Shown: positions 1-9,020 of the stretch, piece after piece
Position numbering within the stretch: position 1 is the stretch's first letter
Layout: each line of letters opens with the position of its first letter
NCBI GenBank assembly: GCA_050486205.1
Contig: JBJHCW010000001.1
Coordinates: forward strand, 124,001 to 188,000
Direction of reading: 5' to 3'
Origin: PWQG01 sp050486205
GTDB lineage: Bacteria; Pseudomonadota; Gammaproteobacteria; Pseudomonadales; Pseudohongiellaceae
Length of the DNA: 64,000 nucleotides
Notes under the pieces: generated by a model
What the model saw: the letters and a program-made list of their open reading frames with translations, nothing else
Told to the model about the DNA's origin: nothing
The model's database searches: none
Position numbers and translations under genes: made by a program

Positions 1-1
1 T

Positions 2-310
2 GATACCAACGGCGTGGAGCTGGCCACCCAGGTGGAAACACTGGAAGGTTCTCCACAACTCAGCCAACCCCTGCCGGTGCGTTTCGTCCCGGTACAGGTC
101 ACTGCCGGTGGCCGGATGGCGAGTGGTGTGACCGGCATCAACGATGGCGATTGGGTGGTGTCGGTTGGCCAGAACCTGCTGACCGGTAACGTATCACAGA
201 CTCGGGTGCGGCCGATGGAATGGGATCGAATGCTGCAGTTGCAACGCATGCAGAGCCGCGATCTGTTCCAGATCATCGACCAGCACCGACACGCGCGCAG
301 TGAAGGCTGA
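2..310 (+). CDS. RND efflux periplasmic adaptor subunit, C-terminal fragment
   Basis: The reading frame is open from the left edge of the window, so the gene starts outside it and only about 102 C-terminal residues are present. The visible part has the beta-strand pattern of a membrane-proximal domain (FVPVQVTAGG, then GINDGDWVVSVGQNLL), followed by a charged helical tail. This is the usual end of a membrane-fusion protein that links an RND pump to its outer-membrane channel. It ends 5 bases before the start of the RND permease, which is the standard adaptor-pump operon order. Family assignment rests on the fragment plus this context; the substrate cannot be told. Confidence 0.8.
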   Translation, partial: DTNGVELATQVETLEGSPQLSQPLPVRFVPVQVTAGGRMASGVTGINDGDWVVSVGQNLLTGNVSQTRVRPMEWDRMLQLQRMQSRDLFQIIDQHRHARSEG

Positions 311-315
311 GAACC

Positions 316-3300
316 ATGTCCATAACAGAAGGTTCAATAAGACGCCCCATCACGACCGCGATGATTTTCCTCATCGTGATCACCTTCGGTATCATCTCCT
401 TTCGTTTTCTTCCGGTAGACCTGCTGCCACCTATTGAAACGCCTGACCTGAGTGTACAGGTCAGTTACCCCAATGTGGGTCCTGAAGAAATCGAGATGCT
501 GATCACCGAGCCACTGGAGAACGCACTTTCCATTGTGGCCAACATCGAGCGAATGACCTCGTTTTCCCAGGAGGGCAACGGTCGCGTAAACCTGTCATTC
601 TCTCGCTCCACCAATATGGATGAAGCCGCCAATGATGTGCGCGAGGCGCTGGACCGCGTCCGCCGCCGCCTGCCCCAGGATGCCGATGCCCCCCGGATCG
701 GGCGCTTCAACCCGGATGACTCTCCCATTGTCATCATCGGTGCGCAGTCGGAACGCGACCTGGCTGATCTGACACGGATACTTGACCGCGAGCTGCGCCG
801 CCGATTCGAGCAGATTCCAGGCGTTGGTTCCATTGATGTGTTTGGCGGTATCAACCACGAAGTGCGCATTGACGTGGTACGCGACAGGCTGCTGGCCAGC
901 GGGCTGACCATGAACGACATCACCCAGGCCATAGGACGCGAAAGTGCCACCCTGCCGGGCGGCAACGTACGCACCGGTCTCAGCGACCTGTATATCCGCT
1001 CACTGGGCGAATACAACAATGTCCAGGAGATACGCGACACGGTGATCCGCTCGGTCAACGGTGTGCCTGTCCGGGTCGGCGACGTGGCCACTGTCACCTA
1101 TGACCGCCGGGACATTGGCCGGTACATTGAAATCGACGATGTGCCCATGCTGCGCCTGGGCATTCGCAAGCAATCCGGCGCCAACACCGTGGCGGTGGCG
1201 GAAGCCATCAAACGCGAAGCTGAGCGTATAAGCCTGGAGCGCAGCGATATCAATCTGATCCTGGTGACAGATCAGAGCACCTTCATCCAGGAATCCATTG
1301 ACAGCGTGCGCAACTCTGCCATCTGGGGCGGCATACTGGCGGTCATCATACTGCTGGCATTCCTGCGCAACGGATCAACCACGGCAATCATTGCCATCTC
1401 CATCCCCATTGCCATCATTGCCACGTTCGGTCTGCTGTACTTCGGAGGCCTGACGCTGAACCAGATGAGTTTTGGTGGCCTGGCACTGGGGGTGGGACTG
1501 ATTGTTGACAACGCCATTGTGGTGATCGAAAACATTGTCCGGCAACGCCAGAATAACCGGCTCAAACGCCGGCCGGCGGCTGTCATCGGTACCCGCCAGG
1601 TGACCGGCGCCATCATTGCCTCCACCATCACCACCTCGGTGATTTTCCTGCCCGTGGTCTTCATGCAGACCCTGACCGGCTCCATGTTCCAGGAAATGGC
1701 GCTGGTGGTGGTGTTCTCGCTGTTCTGCTCACTGATGGTGGCGCTGACGCTGGTGCCGATGCTGGCAAGCCGCTATCTGACCATCAAACCGCTGGCTGCT
1801 GACACTGCCGTTGCGGGTCCGCCTCAGGGTATCGACCAGGAAATGAGCCGGGCTGAGGACATTGAGGACGAGAGCGAAAGTGTGCCGGCCAAACCGCATT
1901 TCATGGACGGAGTCGAGCGCAGATACGACAAGGTACTGGCCTGGGCGCTGCGCCATCGCATTGCCGTGGTTCTGGCAACTGTTGGACTGATGGGTGGTGC
2001 CACCTACGGAATACAGCAGGTTTCCTTCGATCTGGCACCCCAGATGCAAGCCGACGACATCCGTATCCGCATGAGCATGGATGAAGGCACCAATATCGCC
2101 ATCCTGCATTCCTATATGATGGAAATGGATCAGATTGTGCGCACCATCATTCCCTGGGAAGACGTTCTGCATTACACCCGTGACGTGCGCAACAGCAACG
2201 CTGAAATCGAACTCACCATGGTCAGCCAGGATCAGCGCACCACCAACAGTGATCAACTGGCAGACGAGATCCGGGAACTCGTGCAACACGCCATCCCGGG
2301 TGTCCGGGTCCAGGTGCGAACCCAGTCCGGCCTTTGGATCCTGCGACGGGTATTCCGCTCCGGCGGTGACGACGCGTTGCAGATCGAGTTGCGGGGACAC
2401 GACCTGTCCATGGCCGAACAGATCGGACAGGGTCTGCGCGAGCGCATTGAACTGGTACCGGGCATTGCCGATGTCAATCTGAGCCAGCAGGAAGGGCAGC
2501 CGGAACAGAATATCCGCTTTGATCGTGAACGCATGGCCAGCCTGGGTATCGGTGTGAACGACATCAGTCGTGCCATCCAGGCCAGTATTGGCGGCACAAG
2601 AGCCGGCATATTCCGGGAACAGGGTGACGAGATCGACATCATTGTGCGTCTGCGCCCCGATGACCGGCTCAATGTCCAGGACATCGACAATATCGCCGTG
2701 CGCGCAGCCGATGGCACCGCCGTGCCAATCTCTTCCCTGATAACGATGACCTATGACCGGGGCCCCACCAGTATCCGGCGTATCGACGGCCAGCGTGTCA
2801 CCTACGTCAATGCCAACCTGGACAGCGGTGTTGCCCTGGGCGACGCCGTGCGGCGCGTGCAGCAGGAGCTGGCCGACTTTGAGCTGCCGGCCGGCTTCTC
2901 CATCGTCTACGGGGGTGAGTACGAAGAACAGATTCGGGCCCAGCGTGACTTCATCATGGCAATCATCATGGCCCTGGCCCTGATCTACATGGTGATGGCA
3001 GCGCAGTTTGAACGCTTCCTGGATCCATTGATTGTGATGTTCTCGGTGCCCCTGGCACTGATTGGTGTGGTGCCGACCCTGCTGCTCACCGGTACCACCA
3101 TGAACATGCAGAGTTTCATGGGGCTGGTGATGTTGATCGGTATAGTGGTGAACAACGCCATTGTACTGGTGGATTACATCAACCTGATGCGGCGTGAAGG
3201 TAAACTGCCGGTGCTTGAAGCTGTACAGCAGGCTGGCAGATTGCGTCTGCGCCCGATCCTGATGACAACACTGACCACCATTCTGGCACTGCTGCCGCTG

Positions 3301-3531
3301 GCCATCGGTTTCGGTGCCGGCGCCGAAATGCAGGCCGATCTGGCCCGGGTTGTGATTGGCGGCCTGGCCGCGTCTTCACTGATCACCCTGGTGTTCATTC
3401 CGGTCGTCTACGTGGTAGCCAACGGCATGAAGGACAAGCTGGGAACAAAACTGGGCAATCTGCGCAAGCACCGCAAGGACGACGACGACAAAAAGCCGTC
3501 TACGCCATCAGAACCCCTGTCTGCCAACTGA
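316..3531 (+). CDS. RND efflux transporter permease, HAE1 (AcrB-like) family
   Basis: A 1071-residue inner-membrane pump of the usual family length. The N-terminus has the MSITEGSIRRPITTAM start and first transmembrane helix, then a large periplasmic porter region. Transmembrane segments lie around residues 335-480, with the helix-4 acidic motif GLIVDNAIVVIENI that carries the proton-relay aspartate. A second porter region and a second helix bundle (about 880-1040, with GIVVNNAIVLVDYI) follow. The tail is highly charged (KHRKDDDDKK). With the upstream adaptor it should form a proton-driven tripartite exporter of hydrophobic compounds. No outer-membrane partner or regulator is seen in the window. 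Confidence 0.93.
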   Translation: MSITEGSIRRPITTAMIFLIVITFGIISFRFLPVDLLPPIETPDLSVQVSYPNVGPEEIEMLITEPLENALSIVANIERMTSFSQEGNGRVNLSFSRSTNMDEAANDVREALDRVRRRLPQDADAPRIGRFNPDDSPIVIIGAQSERDLADLTRILDRELRRRFEQIPGVGSIDVFGGINHEVRIDVVRDRLLASGLTMNDITQAIGRESATLPGGNVRTGLSDLYIRSLGEYNNVQEIRDTVIRSVNGVPVRVGDVATVTYDRRDIGRYIEIDDVPMLRLGIRKQSGANTVAVAEAIKREAERISLERSDINLILVTDQSTFIQESIDSVRNSAIWGGILAVIILLAFLRNGSTTAIIAISIPIAIIATFGLLYFGGLTLNQMSFGGLALGVGLIVDNAIVVIENIVRQRQNNRLKRRPAAVIGTRQVTGAIIASTITTSVIFLPVVFMQTLTGSMFQEMALVVVFSLFCSLMVALTLVPMLASRYLTIKPLAADTAVAGPPQGIDQEMSRAEDIEDESESVPAKPHFMDGVERRYDKVLAWALRHRIAVVLATVGLMGGATYGIQQVSFDLAPQMQADDIRIRMSMDEGTNIAILHSYMMEMDQIVRTIIPWEDVLHYTRDVRNSNAEIELTMVSQDQRTTNSDQLADEIRELVQHAIPGVRVQVRTQSGLWILRRVFRSGGDDALQIELRGHDLSMAEQIGQGLRERIELVPGIADVNLSQQEGQPEQNIRFDRERMASLGIGVNDISRAIQASIGGTRAGIFREQGDEIDIIVRLRPDDRLNVQDIDNIAVRAADGTAVPISSLITMTYDRGPTSIRRIDGQRVTYVNANLDSGVALGDAVRRVQQELADFELPAGFSIVYGGEYEEQIRAQRDFIMAIIMALALIYMVMAAQFERFLDPLIVMFSVPLALIGVVPTLLLTGTTMNMQSFMGLVMLIGIVVNNAIVLVDYINLMRREGKLPVLEAVQQAGRLRLRPILMTTLTTILALLPLAIGFGAGAEMQADLARVVIGGLAASSLITLVFIPVVYVVANGMKDKLGTKLGNLRKHRKDDDDKKPSTPSEPLSAN

Positions 3532-3550
3532 AGCAGGCAGGCAACAGGTA

Positions 3551-4894
3551 TCACGCAGTGTGCATGTCAGTGTTTTCAGCCAGGGCACTGAAGCACTTCA
3601 TAGTGCACCCGGAACTTTTGGCTGAGTACATGGCATGGTCTGCGGCTCTCAACAATGCCTCAGGTGCCAGTGCATCCTGCGGGAAGAACGAGATACCCAC
3701 ACTGGCGGAAATCCTGACCGGCTCCCCTTCGATATAGAAAGGCTGCTCGAGCGCATCTATTATGTTCCGGGCGACTGTTTCCGCATCCCTGTCCTTCCTG
3801 ACACCCGTGGAGATGACGGTAAATTCATCACCGCCCAGGCGGGCAACCGTATCCTGATCCCGCAAACAATTGGTGAGTCGCGCTGACACATCGTGTAACA
3901 GGCAGTCACCCGCTTCGTGGCCAAGTGAGTCGTTGACGGCCTTGAAACCATCAAGATCCAGAAACAGCACAGCAAGCGACAGATCGCCGCGATTTGCATG
4001 CTTTATCTCCTGTTTCAGGCGCTCCAGGAAAAGTCGTCGGTTCGGTAACCCGGTCAGATAATCATGATGCGCGTTGTGCCATACCTTTTCCTCGGCAATC
4101 TCCTGTTCAGTAATATCCCTGAATATACAGACAATGGCCTCGGTATCTCTGTCTTCGTCCAGCACCGGTGCAAGCACATATTCAAAGCGTTCACCATGGC
4201 CAGACGCAAAAGCGTGGATGAACTTGCCACGGAACGAGCACCGGTCGGCAATGACTTTTTCCAGATTTCGATGAAACTCCAGAGCAAAGGAGAAGCCCAG
4301 ATCAAATGCAGACTTACCAATGATATCTTCGGTCTTCAATGCAAAAAGCTCTGCCGTGGCCTTGTTGGCATAAATCAGTCGACCCTCGACGTCGAGCACA
4401 TAGATCGGGTCCGGTGATGCCGCCAGAATGGCGCCAAACTGTCGGGACTCCGTCTCTTTTACGGTTGTGTACTGATCAAGCGATCTGGCAACAGCCTGGT
4501 CAATTGCTTTGTGGAAACAGGCAAGATCTTCCAACTGTTGCTCAGCGATAGCTGGAACCGTTCTGGTCCAATGTGACACAACGCTTTCCCGGAGGGCCCG
4601 AAACTCCGAGACGGTCTCGGTAACGGTGAAACCACTGGTCTGCCGGTCGTGACCGTGCACTTCCGCCCAGGAGCTACCAATATCGGGTGCAGCCAGTCTG
4701 CAGGATTTGTCGACCCGCTCTGTCTGGCTTTGCTGGGTATCAATGGCCTTGGCGATTTCCAGAAGCATCTGCCCGGCATGATCCCGGCGTCCTTTCTTGT
4801 CCAAATGCCTGGCATGATGGATGGATTTGGCAAACGCTTCCCAGTCCTCAAGAATGGCATCCATTTCCGATCGAATGAAGTTGGCCAGCCGCAT
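3551..4894 (-). CDS. PAS-GGDEF diguanylate cyclase with N-terminal helical sensor domain
   Basis: This 447-residue protein probably makes cyclic di-GMP from two GTP. Residues 1-145 are helical and resemble RsbRD/RsbU-type sensor domains. A PAS domain occupies about 150-265 (PIYVLDVEGRLIYANKATAE), and the GGDEF domain about 275-440. The active-site motif is intact, with GGDEF at residues 354-358. An RxxD product-inhibition site (RDQD, 345-348) sits five residues upstream of it. No transmembrane segment is evident, so the enzyme should be cytosolic. It lies convergent to the RND pump and downstream of icmF on the same strand, separated by about 170 bases. No EAL domain is present. Confidence 0.92.
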   Translation of the reverse strand: MRLANFIRSEMDAILEDWEAFAKSIHHARHLDKKGRRDHAGQMLLEIAKAIDTQQSQTERVDKSCRLAAPDIGSSWAEVHGHDRQTSGFTVTETVSEFRALRESVVSHWTRTVPAIAEQQLEDLACFHKAIDQAVARSLDQYTTVKETESRQFGAILAASPDPIYVLDVEGRLIYANKATAELFALKTEDIIGKSAFDLGFSFALEFHRNLEKVIADRCSFRGKFIHAFASGHGERFEYVLAPVLDEDRDTEAIVCIFRDITEQEIAEEKVWHNAHHDYLTGLPNRRLFLERLKQEIKHANRGDLSLAVLFLDLDGFKAVNDSLGHEAGDCLLHDVSARLTNCLRDQDTVARLGGDEFTVISTGVRKDRDAETVARNIIDALEQPFYIEGEPVRISASVGISFFPQDALAPEALLRAADHAMYSAKSSGCTMKCFSALAENTDMHTA

Positions 4895-5066
4895 ACGTAT
4901 ACTGTTCCGGGTCTGTAATCAGGTCGAATGATAGAGAAAGGCTATTATCTTTGCGTTTTTCGACTGGGTCCAGAAATTTTTACTTACAATTCATCAATTC
5001 ACCCGAGCAATGTCCCGGCTCACAGCAGTGGCCCTGAATAATGACAAAATGGGGCAAAAATGTGGT

Positions 5067-8000
5067 TTACATATTGCGACGGTACTGACCACCCACCTCG
5101 AAAAATGCATCCGTAATCTGCCCGAGAGAACAATAACGAACCGCGCTCATCAGCTCGGCGAAAATATTCTCACCATTGACTGCTGCACTTTTCAACCGAC
5201 AAAGCGCCATGTCTGACTCATTTTCGTGGGCAGCCTGGAATTCACGCAGGCGCCGGATCTGGCTCTGCTTTTCCTCCTCGGTCGAGCGCGCAAGCTCCAG
5301 AGCCATCTCTTGAGCAGGCTGATCATCCGATTGCGGGTCCAGGAAAGTATTCACCCCCACAATCGGGAGGCTGCCATCATGTTTGCGGTGTTCGTAGTAC
5401 ATGGATTCATCCTGTATCCTGCCGCGCTGATAGCCGGTTTCCATAGCGCCGAGTACGCCTCCGCGCTCGGAGATACGCTCAAACTCCTGGAGCACGGCCT
5501 CCTCCACCAGATCGGTCAATTCCTCGATGATGAATGCGCCCTGATTGGCGTTTTCACTGCGGGTAAGCCCCCACTCCTTGTTGATGATCAGCTGTATTGC
5601 CATGGCCCGACGCACGGACTCATTGGTCGGTGTGGTGATCGCTTCGTCGTAGGCATTGGTGTGCAGGCTGTTGCAGTTGTCGTAAATCGCAATCAGCGCC
5701 TGAAGCGTGGTGCGAATGTCATTAAAAGCCATTTCCTGGGCGTGCAATGAGCGACCCGAGGTCTGTACGTGGTACTTCAGCTTTTGGCTGCGCTCGTTGG
5801 CACCGTACTTCTCACGCATGGCCGTGGCCCAGATGCGTCGTGCCACGCGTCCCAGTACCGTGTACTCGGCATCCATGCCATTGGAGAAGAAGAACGACAG
5901 GTTGGGCGCAAAGTCATCAATGGCCATACCCCGCGCCAGGTAGGCTTCCACAAACGTGAAACCGTTGGACAGCGTAAAGGCCAGTTGTGAAATCGGATTG
6001 GCGCCGGCTTCGGCAATGTGATAGCCGGAAATGGAAACGGAATAGAAATTTCGCACCCGGTTTTCGATGAAATAGGCCTGGATGTCGCCCATCACCTTGA
6101 GGCTGAATTCGGTGGAAAAAATGCAGGTGTTCTGTCCCTGATCCTCCTTGAGAATATCGGCCTGTACCGTGCCACGCACATTGGCCAGTGTCCAGGCTTG
6201 CAGATCGTTGTACTCCTGATCGTCCGGGTCCCGGCCTTTTTCGTCGTGAAATTTTTTCACCTGCTGATCAATGGCAGTGTTGAGGAACATGGCCAATAGG
6301 GTGGGCGCCGGCCCATTGATGGTCATGGACACCGAGGTCGATGGGCTGCACAGGTCAAAACCGTCGTACAAGACTTTCATATCCTCCAGCGTGGCAATGG
6401 AAACGCCGGAATTGCCAACTTTGCCGTAGATGTCCGGACGCTCGTCGGGGTCGAAACCGTACAGGGTGACCGAGTCGAACGCTGTGGAAAGCCGCTTGGC
6501 ATCGGAGTGTTCGGACAATTTGTGGAAGCGCCGGTTGGTCCGGTAAGCGTCTCCTTCGCCGGCAAACATCCGCGTTGGATCCTCGCCTTCGCGCTTGAAG
6601 GGAAACACACCAGCCGTGAAAGGGAAGCGACCTGGCACGTTCTCCAGCATCAGCCATTTCAGAATCTCGCCCTGATCCTGCCAGGCAGGCAAGCGCACCT
6701 TGGGCACCTTCGTGCCTGACAGTGTGGTAGTTGTCAAAGCCGTGCGGATCTCACGATCACGTACGGTCGTGACCAGTTCATCGCCGCTGTAGTCGGCCTG
6801 CATCTGAGGCCAGGCATCCAGTAGCGCGTGGCTTTCCGCGCTCAACGCACGTCGACGTGACTCAATGGCTTCCCCGAACGCCACATCCATGTCGGTGGCA
6901 TCTGTCCCCCTGCCGGACGCCCTGTCACCGAGCATATCACCGAGCATGCGCTGACTGCTGCGCAGTTGTTGAAGCTCCCGCGCAATCTGACTCTGTTCCT
7001 CGGCGTGCCTGCGCCAGGCACGAACACTCTCGGAAATTTCCGCCAGATAACGCTGACGCGTTGGCGGTACAATGACAGTGCGCTGGGTGGAGGTTCGTGT
7101 GGCCACGGGTGCCAGTGCGTGATCAAAACTGCGCAGGCCGCGCTCGGTGAGCAGCGGCAAAATACCCTGATACAGAGCGGTCACGCCGTCATCATTGAAG
7201 CGGGATGCAATGGTGCCGTAAACCGGCATGTCGTCGGGCATACGATCAAAGGCGACACGGTTTCGCTGCACCTGCTTGCTGACATCACGCAAGGCGTCCT
7301 CGCCCCCCTTGCGATCAAACTTGTTGATGGCTATCACGTCAGCAAAGTCCAGCATATCAATCTTTTCCAGCTGACTGGCGGCGCCGAACTCCGGCGTCAT
7401 CACATACAGTGAGCTGTCCACGAACGGCACAATACCGGCATCACCCTGTCCGATACCGGGTGTCTCCACAATGATCAGGTCAAAGCCGGCCAGACGCGTA
7501 GCATTGATGATGTCAGTCAGACCCGCAGGCACTTCGGTCTCAGCCGAGCGCGTGGCAATGGAGCGCATGTAGATGCACGGGTGATAGATGGCATTCATGC
7601 GCACCCTGTCGCCGAGCAGTGCACCGCCGGTCTTGCGGCGGGTGGGATCGATGGCCAGGATGGCAATGCGCAGTGCGTCACCACTGTCCTGGCGGAAGCG
7701 GCGTATGAGTTCATCGGTAAGCGACGACTTGCCCGCGCCGCCGGTACCGGTAATGCCCAGTACCGGAGTGTGTTTGCCGCGTACCTTCGCCTCACGGGCC
7801 ATCTGCGCGCGCAGTTTTTCGTCAACGGCACCGTATTCCAGGGCTGTGATCACTCGCGAGAGCACCACAAAGTCACCTTCATTGAGTGCTGCTGGCGTGG
7901 CGGCGGGCGCCTCTGGCACGCCGGCTACCGTGCGCTCGAGCATATCGTCAATCATGCCCTGCAGGCCGATTTTCTGACCGTCCTCCGGCGAATAGATACG

Positions 8001-8378
8001 TGTAACCCCGTAGTCATGCAGTTCTCGGATTTCCGATGCAATGATGACACCCCCGCCGCCACCAAACACCCGGATATGCCCGGCGCCGCGCTCTCGCAAC
8101 ATGTCCACCATGTACTTGAAGTACTCGATATGGCCACCCTGGTAGGAACTGATGGCGATGCCCTGCACATCCTCCTGCACCGCAGCTTCCACCACCTCGT
8201 GCACCGAGCGATTGTGTGCCAGGTGGATGACTTCCGCACCGGAAGCCTGCAACATACGCCGCATGATGTTGATGGAGGCGTCATGACCGTCAAACAGGCT
8301 GGCGGCGGTGACAAAACGGGGACGCAGTGGCATTGCGGGGTTGACCACGGCACTGAGCGGGGATACAGCGGAAACCAT
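5067..8378 (-). CDS. icmF: Fused isobutyryl-CoA mutase IcmF (B12 domain, MeaI GTPase, mutase)
   Basis: Adenosylcobalamin-dependent acyl-CoA mutase fused to its own G-protein chaperone, about 1103 residues. The order is: B12-binding domain (residues about 20-150, with the cobalt-ligating histidine in LFDGHDA, H32); MeaI-type GTPase with Walker A GITGTGGAGKSS; linker; then a mutase domain with the substrate/B12 TIM-barrel features. The family interconverts isobutyryl-CoA and butyryl-CoA, and some members act on pivalyl- or isovaleryl-CoA. The start at 8378 is preferred because AGGAG lies 6 bases upstream; the open frame extends further upstream but would run through the operator. It faces a LiuR-like MerR gene and a thiolase, consistent with branched-chain or short-chain acyl-CoA catabolism. 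Confidence 0.93.
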   Translation of the reverse strand: MVSAVSPLSAVVNPAMPLRPRFVTAASLFDGHDASINIMRRMLQASGAEVIHLAHNRSVHEVVEAAVQEDVQGIAISSYQGGHIEYFKYMVDMLRERGAGHIRVFGGGGGVIIASEIRELHDYGVTRIYSPEDGQKIGLQGMIDDMLERTVAGVPEAPAATPAALNEGDFVVLSRVITALEYGAVDEKLRAQMAREAKVRGKHTPVLGITGTGGAGKSSLTDELIRRFRQDSGDALRIAILAIDPTRRKTGGALLGDRVRMNAIYHPCIYMRSIATRSAETEVPAGLTDIINATRLAGFDLIIVETPGIGQGDAGIVPFVDSSLYVMTPEFGAASQLEKIDMLDFADVIAINKFDRKGGEDALRDVSKQVQRNRVAFDRMPDDMPVYGTIASRFNDDGVTALYQGILPLLTERGLRSFDHALAPVATRTSTQRTVIVPPTRQRYLAEISESVRAWRRHAEEQSQIARELQQLRSSQRMLGDMLGDRASGRGTDATDMDVAFGEAIESRRRALSAESHALLDAWPQMQADYSGDELVTTVRDREIRTALTTTTLSGTKVPKVRLPAWQDQGEILKWLMLENVPGRFPFTAGVFPFKREGEDPTRMFAGEGDAYRTNRRFHKLSEHSDAKRLSTAFDSVTLYGFDPDERPDIYGKVGNSGVSIATLEDMKVLYDGFDLCSPSTSVSMTINGPAPTLLAMFLNTAIDQQVKKFHDEKGRDPDDQEYNDLQAWTLANVRGTVQADILKEDQGQNTCIFSTEFSLKVMGDIQAYFIENRVRNFYSVSISGYHIAEAGANPISQLAFTLSNGFTFVEAYLARGMAIDDFAPNLSFFFSNGMDAEYTVLGRVARRIWATAMREKYGANERSQKLKYHVQTSGRSLHAQEMAFNDIRTTLQALIAIYDNCNSLHTNAYDEAITTPTNESVRRAMAIQLIINKEWGLTRSENANQGAFIIEELTDLVEEAVLQEFERISERGGVLGAMETGYQRGRIQDESMYYEHRKHDGSLPIVGVNTFLDPQSDDQPAQEMALELARSTEEEKQSQIRRLREFQAAHENESDMALCRLKSAAVNGENIFAELMSAVRYCSLGQITDAFFEVGGQYRRNM

Positions 8379-8493
8379 AATTGCTCCTGGGAACAGGCGC
8401 CGGAAGACGAGCCTGACTGTTGTTGGGGCTGGTGTTGAACCTGTTCTTGTAAGTGGCACCGGATTGAATCCGGCAGCGGGCTGATTTATTATA

Positions 8494-8515
8494 TTGACGT
8501 TAACGTAAACGTCAA
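8494..8515. promoter_or_regulatory. LiuR-type MerR operator between icmF and the merR-thiolase genes
   Basis: A 22-bp nearly perfect inverted repeat with outer arms TTGACGTT and AACGTCAA around an ACGT-rich centre; only one symmetric base pair is broken. It resembles the TTTACGT-AACGTAAA class of sites known for LiuR, the MerR regulator of branched-chain amino acid degradation in gammaproteobacteria. It lies 116 bp from the icmF start and 18 bp from the merR start, so it could control both directions. Confidence 0.7.
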
Positions 8516-8532
8516 TCAAGGAATACCCCGGC

Positions 8533-8988
8533 ATGTCAGACCTGATCCATACCCTCAGTGACCGTTTTCTGCGCGACAACGCACTGGACCCGCATGACAA
8601 TGGCAACCGGACCTATTCCATTTCACAGCTGGCAAGGGAGTTCGATATCACCACGCGCGCCATCCGCTTCTATGAGGCAGAAGGCCTGCTGAACCCGTCA
8701 CGGGAAGGCCGCAATCGGCTGTACAGTCAGCGCGATCATACCCGGCTGAAACTCATACTGCGTGGCAAGCGACTGGGATTCTCGCTGGTGGAAATACGCG
8801 AGATGTTCAGCCTGTACGACTCCGAACCCGGTGAACTGGCCCAGCTCACCCACGTACTTGAAAAAGTTGAAGACCGGCGCGAACTGCTCAAACAGCAACT
8901 TGAAGATATCCAGCTGACACTTCACGAGCTGCGCGAATTCGAAAACCAGTGCCGGGAGCGCCTGTCACAGATGCGAAACCATCACTGA
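8533..8988 (+). CDS. liuR: MerR-family transcriptional regulator, LiuR-like
   Basis: A 151-residue DNA-binding protein. The winged helix-turn-helix is at about residues 33-105 (SISQLAREFDITTRAIRFYE, GRNRLYSQRDHTRLKLI). A long dimerisation coiled coil follows. No cysteine cluster of the metal- or redox-sensing type is visible, which fits the acyl-CoA-linked LiuR group. LiuR regulators control leucine/valine degradation and related acyl-CoA genes. An AAGGA Shine-Dalgarno lies 10 bases before the ATG. It sits just downstream of its probable operator and directly upstream of a thiolase gene. The symbol is by similarity only. Confidence 0.8.
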   Translation: MSDLIHTLSDRFLRDNALDPHDNGNRTYSISQLAREFDITTRAIRFYEAEGLLNPSREGRNRLYSQRDHTRLKLILRGKRLGFSLVEIREMFSLYDSEPGELAQLTHVLEKVEDRRELLKQQLEDIQLTLHELREFENQCRERLSQMRNHH

Positions 8989-9020
8989 ACCACCGACCAC
9001 ATCACCCAGGAAAAACACCT

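Noticed and set aside
5226..8438. Several plus-strand ORFs of 170-285 codons opposite icmF
   Set aside because: They lie entirely inside a well-supported gene on the other strand, in its antisense frames, with no Shine-Dalgarno or family motifs.
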